Source: Heterohyrax brucei
Lineage: Eukaryota; Chordata; Mammalia; Hyracoidea; Procaviidae
Length of the DNA stretch: 64,000 bases
Assembly: GCA_028571685.1 (NCBI GenBank)
Contig: CM053162.1
Span: forward strand, 71,660,351 to 71,724,350
Direction: 5' to 3'
The translations under genes and the position numbers were made by a program. Each line of letters begins with the position of its first letter. The first letter of the stretch is position 1. Positions 59,347 through 64,000 of this stretch are shown here, piece after piece. The notes beneath the pieces are model-generated. The model searched no databases. It was not told the DNA's origin and saw only the letters and a list, made by a program, of their open reading frames with translations.

Positions 59347-60565
59347 GTAAGTAAGCCAGGGTGCTGTCCTCTCCTGCTTACTAACCCCACCCGTCTCCTG
59401 GAGGGATTTCTGTCGTTAACTCAGAGGGACTTATGGTCTAGGGTGTTAGAGGACCCCCGGGTAGGCTGTGTGGAGCAAACCAGGACTCTGTCAGACGGAC
59501 CCCCCCCCATCCAACCCTGCAGACACGATCAGTCTTCACTTGAGCCGGAACACCCACCCTCCTCCCATTTTCTCTGGGGTAGTTTCAGGGCACCTCAATC
59601 CAGACACAGCCCACTGAGTCTGCCCACACTCTACAGTGGTTGTCGAGATGATGCAGGGCTCCGGTTAGTGACAGCCCCATGCAGGTTAGAATCAGAACGG
59701 AAGGCCTCAGTGTCTGGGTGCTGGCTCTGTGGGAATCAGAGCACCCTCCCCTGCTGACCAGGAGGCTGCCTTCGGGGGAAGGGAGGGAGGGAACGAGGGA
59801 GCCCAGGCCTCAGTGTCTGCAGGGCTCTGCGGGAATCAGAGCACCCTCCCCTGCTGACGGGGAGGCTGCCTTCGGGGGAAGGGAGGGAGGGAACGAGGGA
59901 GCCCAGGCCTCAGTGTCTGTGGGGCTCAGCAGGAGTCAGGGCACCCTCCCCTGCTGACGGGGAGGCTGCCTGCAGGGTAAGGGAGGGAAGGAACGAGGGA
60001 GCCCAGGCCTCAGTGTCTGTGGGGCTCTGCAGGAATCAGAGCACCCTCCCCTGCTGACGGGGAGGCTGCCTGCGGGGGAAGGGAAGGAGGGAAGGAGGGA
60101 GCCCAGGCCTCAGTGTCTGTGTGTGGGCTCCGCGGGAATCAGAGGGAACGAGGGAGCACAGGGCGTGGAGGTGCAGGCCAGCGGGGGCTGCCTTTGGCCC
60201 CTCCTGGCCTCAGCTTCCTGTTGTGGCCTGTCCTGGGAGTGTTTGGACAGACCCCAGCCTAGATCCTGTCCCTGGGCGTTTGTCCGTCTCCTTCCCCTGT
60301 TCCCACTGGTGTGTTCCCGTCATTCCTGTCTCTCTTCCCTGTCCTCCCCATTCCCCAAACCCACCTAACCTGGCAGAAAGCCCTCTGGACTAGGGGAAAA
60401 CTGAGGCAGGAGCCGCTGGGCCAGGGCCCCAGCATTCCTCTCGCTTAGCATTCACTGGGTCAGAGAATAAAGTGGGTGGCTGGGGACCCTGGAGGAAAAA
60501 ACAGGGTCTTCTCAGGTGTAGTCCCCAGACCTTCTTCCCCTCTGACATGTTTCTTTTCCTGCCAG
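59347..60565. other. SLC4A5: Intron 21
   Basis: A 100-bp minisatellite fills 59690-60135. The flanking parts look unique. The acceptor tract before exon 22 is tgtttcttttcctgccag. Confidence 0.65.
59690..60135 (+). repeat. About 100-bp minisatellite, 4-5 units
   Basis: Unit starts at gcctcagtgtctg recur near 59704, 59805, 59907, 60007 and 60107. Each unit has gaatcagagcaccctcccct, a gctgacggggaggctgcct block and a purine run (gggagggagggaacgaggga). Confidence 0.95.
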
Positions 60566-60600
60566 GAAAAAGGTCTTCCAGTTGGAGTTACTCGCTCTGA
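60566..60600 (+). CDS. SLC4A5: SLC4A5 window exon 22, canonical C-terminus
   Basis: When entered from exon 21, the first two bases complete an Arg codon and the exon reads KRSSSWSYSL then TGA at 60598-60600, giving residues 966-976. This matches the RKRSSSWSYSL end of known NBCe2. The Ser-rich basic motif (KRSSS) is a plausible basophilic kinase site. The 3' UTR follows directly. In the other frame the same exon is open well beyond this stop (see the separate entry). Confidence 0.95.
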
Positions 60601-60633
60601 TTCCTCCTTCAGTGACTCAGAACTCGACCGCAG
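60566..60633 (+). CDS. SLC4A5: Exon 22 read in alternative frame (exon 21 skipped)
   Basis: Joining exon 20 (phase 0 end) directly to 60566 opens a second frame: EKGLPVGVTRSDSS, FSDSELDR, plus two bases. It reads through the canonical stop, and a donor with AG|GTACC context follows at 60634. The peptide is acidic and Ser-rich like NBC tails and begins with EK, as does the unique tail of NBCe1-C in SLC4A4. Splicing from here to 63424 completes a Ser codon and stays in frame. Use of this frame is inference from sequence; no transcript is visible here. Confidence 0.65.
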
Positions 60634-60913
60634 GTACCAGCCGCTAGTTAGACGCCTCGGGTGTCAGATAGGAGACTGACGCGCTGGCCGAGGTGGAGGG
60701 ACTAGCATTGCCCAGGCTAGCCAACGTCTTGGCCTTGCTTGGGTGGGCACCCACGCGGGCGAAATGGAGACAGACACTGGCCAACCGGGTTCCTGATGGC
60801 AGGTGACAGGTCTGCCCTCTTACAGACACAGAGTTACAGCGCACAGAGCTGCTCACCATTAGAAAAGGAGCAGACAACATTAGGTAAGAGTAGAAACGGA
60901 AATACTGAGAAGA

Positions 60914-60919
60914 AATAAA
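60914..60919 (+). promoter_or_regulatory. SLC4A5: Candidate poly(A) signal AATAAA
   Basis: AATAAA about 315 bases after the canonical stop. It would end a short 3' UTR; use is not shown. Confidence 0.4.
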
Positions 60920-61009
60920 CGACCCAGACGTGATTTAAGGAGGTGTTACCGGAAGGCAGGATCAATGAATTCTGAGAATCAAAAGACCAGGCACTTGAAG
61001 GCTCCACAG

Positions 61010-61015
61010 AATAAA
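61010..61015 (+). promoter_or_regulatory. SLC4A5: Candidate poly(A) signal AATAAA
   Basis: A second AATAAA about 410 bases after the canonical stop (agaataaaataac). Which of the two is used cannot be told. Confidence 0.35.
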
Positions 61016-61231
61016 ATAACAGCATGGTTAATTAGCAGAGGTCAGAAAGGGTATCAAGGAAAGCTAAGCCTGGAAGATAAATGGAGACAGGAGCTAGGCT
61101 GCCAGTCAAGGAAGGTTCCAGAAGGCCCCCCACCAACAGCCAGGAGTCCTTAGTTTCCAGTGCGATGGCACCCATGCAGAAAGTGGGCGTCCTAGATCAC
61201 ACCTGGTCTCTCTCTCTCTCTCTCACACATG

Positions 61232-61378
61232 CAGACACAAATTCTACCTCACAGTGACCCTACAGGACAGAGCAGAGCTGCCCCGCAGGGTTTCTGGGGA
61301 GCCGCTGGCAGATTCAAACTGCGGGCCTTTCGCTTAACAGCTGAGCTTCTAACCACTGCACCCCCAGTGCTCCATACA
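61232..61378 (-). repeat. AfroSINE
   Basis: Reverse copy: cagtgaccctacaggacaga, ggcctttcgcttaacagctg, ctaaccactgcacccccagt. Confidence 0.88.
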
Positions 61379-61649
61379 GAGGGGGCTCAACACTGGAAAA
61401 GAGGACTTTCGCTAGGGAAGGCGGTAGGGGGAGGCCCACTTGCACACTGTTCCCCAAAATGGACAGGAAGCCTCCTGTGCTAGGTCAGACATCACTCCAA
61501 GGTCAGGCTGGTACCAGTCTGGAGGCACACAAGTCTCCAGGCCTGAAAGGTGCTCACCCCAGACCTTTCAGAAAACACAGACGGGACCCTCTGAATTATG
61601 ACACAGCGCCAGGCTGAGAGACAAATGTGCCTTCATCAGTGCAGCTCTC

Positions 61650-62440
61650 TCGTGGCAGGAGCTGTCCTGCCTACCTCGTTCCCCACCTCCCACCCTCCCA
61701 CGGCAGGGGCTGTCCTGCCTACCTTGTCTCCCCAACTCCCACGACAGGAGCTGACCTGCCTACCTCCTCCCCAACCTCCTGTGGCAGGGGCTGTCCTGAC
61801 TACCTCGTCCCCCACCTCCCACCCTCCCACGGCAGGGGCTGTCCTGCCTACCTCGTCCCCCACCTCCCACCCTCCCACATGCAGGGGCTGACCTGCCTAC
61901 CTCGTCCCCCACCTCCCACCCTCCCACACGCAGGGGCTGTCCTGCCTACCTCGTCCCCCACCCCCACCCTCCCACGGCAGGGGCTGTCCTGCCTACCTCG
62001 TCCCCCACCTCCCACCCTCCCACGGCAGGAGCTGTCCTGCCTACCTCGTCCCCCACCCCCACCCTCCCACGGCAGGAGCTGTCCTGCCTACCTCGTCCCC
62101 CACCCCCACCCTCCCACGGCAGGGGCTGTCCTGCCTACCTCGTCCCCCACCTCCCACCCTCCCACGGCAGGGGCTGTCCTGCCTACCTCGTCCCCCACCC
62201 CCCACCCTCCCACGGCAGGGGCTGTCCTGCCTACCTCGTCCCCCACCTCCCACCCTCCCACGGCAGGGGCTGTCCTGCCTACCTTGTCCCCCACCTCCCA
62301 CCCTCCCACGGCAGGGGCTGTCCTGCCTACCTCGTCCCCCACCCCCACCGTCCCACGGCAGGGGCTGACCTGCCTACCTCGTCCCCCACCTCCCACCCTC
62401 CGACATGTGGGGGCTGTCCTGCCTGTCTTCTCCTCCCACA
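61650..62440 (+). repeat. 48-bp minisatellite, about 17 units
   Basis: Units of 48 bp: ggggctgtcctgcctacctc, gtcccccacctcccaccctc, ccacggca, with 46-47 bp variants. It lies between the canonical terminal exon and the alternative terminal exon. The period of 16 codons and lack of stops keep long frames open on both strands. Confidence 0.97.
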
Positions 62441-63423
62441 TCCCTGTCATTACAGCTGAGTCTGTTAGGGGATAGCAGTCTGCCGGTCCAGTCTGTCGGT
62501 CCTGATGTACTGTCACTTAAAACTAATCTGCCCCAAACGGAATCTCTGACTGCCCTCCTTTCAGGCAAGAGAGAAGCATTTGGGTCCGAAAAAGGCCTTC
62601 CCCAGGGTCCCAGGGGATTTCTTCCCTTGCACACAGGCAGTCCAAAGTCAGAAATGCAGATGGCAGCTCCCCGCCACACAGGTGTTTCACCAGACCTGTG
62701 AGAGAGAAGGGCAGCAAGGACCCCACAATAGCTGAATCAGTCTCGGGGAGGAGGAAGGTTCAGAAACACTCTGGTCTAACAAAGACACATCGGTGGTCTC
62801 CCAGATGGGGTGCCGGATCACCGATACAGAAGGACAGGCATCTGAGCCGGCACAGCCCCTGTGCCAGGAGGAAGGGGAGAATGGACTGGTCTCGGGGCAT
62901 GGCCCACGAACGCCTCAGAGGCAGGTGTTGCTGAGCAGGGCCTGGAAGCACAGACAGGGATCGGCCAGGTGCAGAGTGGGGAAGAGGAAACGAGAAGAGG
63001 GCTGTCTGTGATGGTGGAGACGGGCGTGAAGTCACCGTGAGAACCACAGCAACAGGGTGGGCGCAGAGCACTAGGACCTGGAGGAGTGAGCCTCAGGGGA
63101 GCAGAGCCCAGCTGGCCTCGTCTTCTCATGCCAAAGAGCTGGGACCTACTATCTGCCGAGTGGGGAACCCAGGAAAAACAGTAGCTTCAATAGTGTGAAC
63201 AAAGGCTGGGCCCAGTTCACCCCTGTCGCAGAAGTGGTGCCGACAGGGATGCGCTGCTGGCTCCCGTGATGAGTTCGTGGGCAGAGACCGAGCACTTCGC
63301 CGTGGGGTCCCGCTCTGGGGCAGGTGTGATAACACCCAGCACTAGACAAATGCTGTTCTTTCCCGTCTCCCCCAGCATCACCTTGCACTTCAGAATCTCC
63401 TGCCCGGCATCCCCTGCTTTCAG
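62441..63423. other. Interval before the alternative terminal exon
   Basis: Unique-looking sequence. I see no repeat. It ends in a plausible acceptor tract, atcccctgctttcag. Confidence 0.5.
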
Positions 63424-63541
63424 CTGCCCCCGCAGCCCCGTCCCCATGATGCCCCAGCTGAGGATCGAGATGGAGCCAGGCTACGACTTCCCGGAGGTGG
63501 ACAAGTACGGCAGGGCGGCCGAGGGTGAGACCACACTCTAG
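63424..63541 (+). CDS. SLC4A5: SLC4A5 alternative terminal exon, PDZ-ligand tail
   Basis: After the acceptor gctttcag the exon completes a Ser codon from exon 22 and reads CPRSPVPMMPQLRIEMEP, GYDFPEVDKYGRAAEGETTL, then TAG. The full alternative tail after exon 20 is 61 residues and would give a 998-residue product in this window. SLC4A4 isoform NBCe1-C also has a 61-residue unique tail with a PQIRIELEP-like block ending ETTL, so block, length and PDZ ligand all match. This is far more than a chance open frame would show. The exact acceptor is inferred from phase and homology. Confidence 0.75.
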
Positions 63542-64000
63542 GCGGCGCAGCTGCGCCCAGCCGGGGACGGAGCTGGACCTCGTCTGGTCTTGACCGTGGG
63601 AGCCTGGGTCAGAGCTCGTGACTGCCCCATGCTTCGGTTTCCTTGTTCACCAGAGGGGGTCGGTCAGCTGGATAAAACACGGGAAGTCTGTTCATGAGAG
63701 TACCGAGCAGATGCAAAGCCCTTCTCCTCCCTCTGTGGTCATTAAACAAGGGAAGGTAAATGCTGGACCTCATCCTAAAACACCGCCCATCACAGAAAAC
63801 TGACATGCCTTTTGAAACAGATGAAACAAAACCAGAGCTCAGATGAGAGGGCAACAGCCCACCTTTGTTGAAAACAAACCCCAGGTAAGATTTCTCTTCA
63901 AGGTTAGGTCTTGAAGCATCTTAGATGGTCTGGAAAGAACCCCTGAAATGTTCTGACTTCAGTAAGCCAAGGATGGAAAGTGCTTTGCAATTTCACACAC
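63542..64000. other. Possible 3' UTR of alternative exon
   Basis: A variant poly(A) signal, ATTAAA, lies at 63741-63746, about 200 bases after the alternative stop. No other gene is visible up to the window end; the neighbouring gene MTHFD2, convergent in human, has not been reached. Confidence 0.4.

Larger units (their letters stand above)
1062..60600 (+). other. SLC4A5: SLC4A5 gene (NBCe2), 3' portion, 22 exons
   Basis: This is the body of the electrogenic Na+/HCO3- cotransporter NBCe2, a plasma-membrane transporter of choroid plexus, kidney, liver and other epithelia that moves sodium with bicarbonate or carbonate. All 22 exons have AG acceptors and GT donors, and the phases join without a break to 976 codons plus a stop. 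The order is cytoplasmic N-terminal domain, 14-helix SLC4 transport domain, then cytoplasmic tail. The call of SLC4A5 rather than SLC4A4 rests on the tail ([17 protein letters not shown], then SSSWSYSL), the glycine-rich insert in exon 8, and the exon 11-13 loop sequence. About 145 N-terminal residues and the promoter are outside the window. Exon numbers used here are window numbers; residue numbers count from the first complete codon at 1063. Confidence 0.97.
60601..61232. other. SLC4A5: SLC4A5 canonical 3' UTR and flank
   Basis: Sequence after the canonical stop. It contains two candidate poly(A) signals (60914 and 61010) and a (ct)n run near 61208-61224. No coding feature is seen apart from the alternative use of 60601-60633. 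Confidence 0.6.

Noticed and set aside
59300..60700. Frame 60476-60679 taken as a separate gene
   Set aside because: The part before 60566 is intron. Only 60566-60633 is retained, as the alternative frame of exon 22.
61627..62475. 282-codon open frame on + encoding a Pro-rich 16-residue repeat
   Set aside because: It is the translation of the 48-bp minisatellite. A period divisible by three without stops keeps all frames open, and there is no start context, homology or splice support.
1..64000. CRISPR arrays, operons, tRNA and rRNA genes
   Set aside because: Tandem repeats lack the repeat-spacer layout, and tRNA-like A and B boxes all sit inside SINEs. No intact tRNA or rRNA was seen.
60601..64000. 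Neighbouring gene MTHFD2 on the minus strand
   Set aside because: It is the expected convergent neighbour from human synteny, but no minus-strand coding segment resembling it was seen.

Overview
The window is nuclear genomic DNA from a placental mammal, almost certainly an afrotherian and most likely a proboscidean (elephant-type). It holds dozens of copies of the tRNA-derived AfroSINE family, whose reverse strand reads like 'gaccctataggacagagtag', together with RTE-class LINEs that share the AfroSINE 3' tail and lineage-type LINE-1 copies. No prokaryotic or viral gene layout is present.

One gene accounts for all convincing coding sequence: SLC4A5, the electrogenic sodium-bicarbonate cotransporter NBCe2 (NBC4), on the + strand. 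Twenty-two exons with GT-AG borders and fully compatible phases run from 1062 to 60600 and encode 976 contiguous residues plus the stop codon. About 145 N-terminal residues and the promoter lie upstream of the window. Layout: cytoplasmic N-terminal domain in window exons 1-8 (1062-10980), the 14-helix transport domain in exons 9-20 (12300-57701) with the four-cysteine glycosylated third extracellular loop in exons 11-13, and the cytoplasmic C-terminal tail in exons 20-22 (57546-60600). The usual NBCe2 C-terminus ends ...SSSWSYSL at 60600.

The most interesting observation is a second possible C-terminus. If 85-bp exon 21 is skipped, exon 22 is entered in another frame, reads past the usual stop to a GT donor at 60634, and joins in frame to an exon at 63424-63541. 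The new tail is 61 residues long, contains PQLRIEMEP and ends in ETTL, a class I PDZ ligand. This closely parallels the paralog SLC4A4, where skipping a 97-nt exon gives the 61-residue ETTL tail of NBCe1-C. I infer a conserved but possibly undescribed NBCe2 isoform.

Introns are dominated by repeats: AfroSINEs, three RTE LINEs (about 31.3, 34.1 and 38.8-41.9 kb), L1 fragments (about 22.98-23.6, 24.7-26.1, 27.1-30.2, 45.6-48.7 and 56.2 kb), two mariner derivatives with long inverted arms (21.3 and 23.6 kb, the second split by a solo LTR), and many minisatellites (4.4, 13.2, 14.1, 19.7, 42.0, 45.0, 53.8, 59.7 and 61.65 kb). Several minisatellites lie next to splice sites. No other gene, RNA gene or CRISPR array could be supported.
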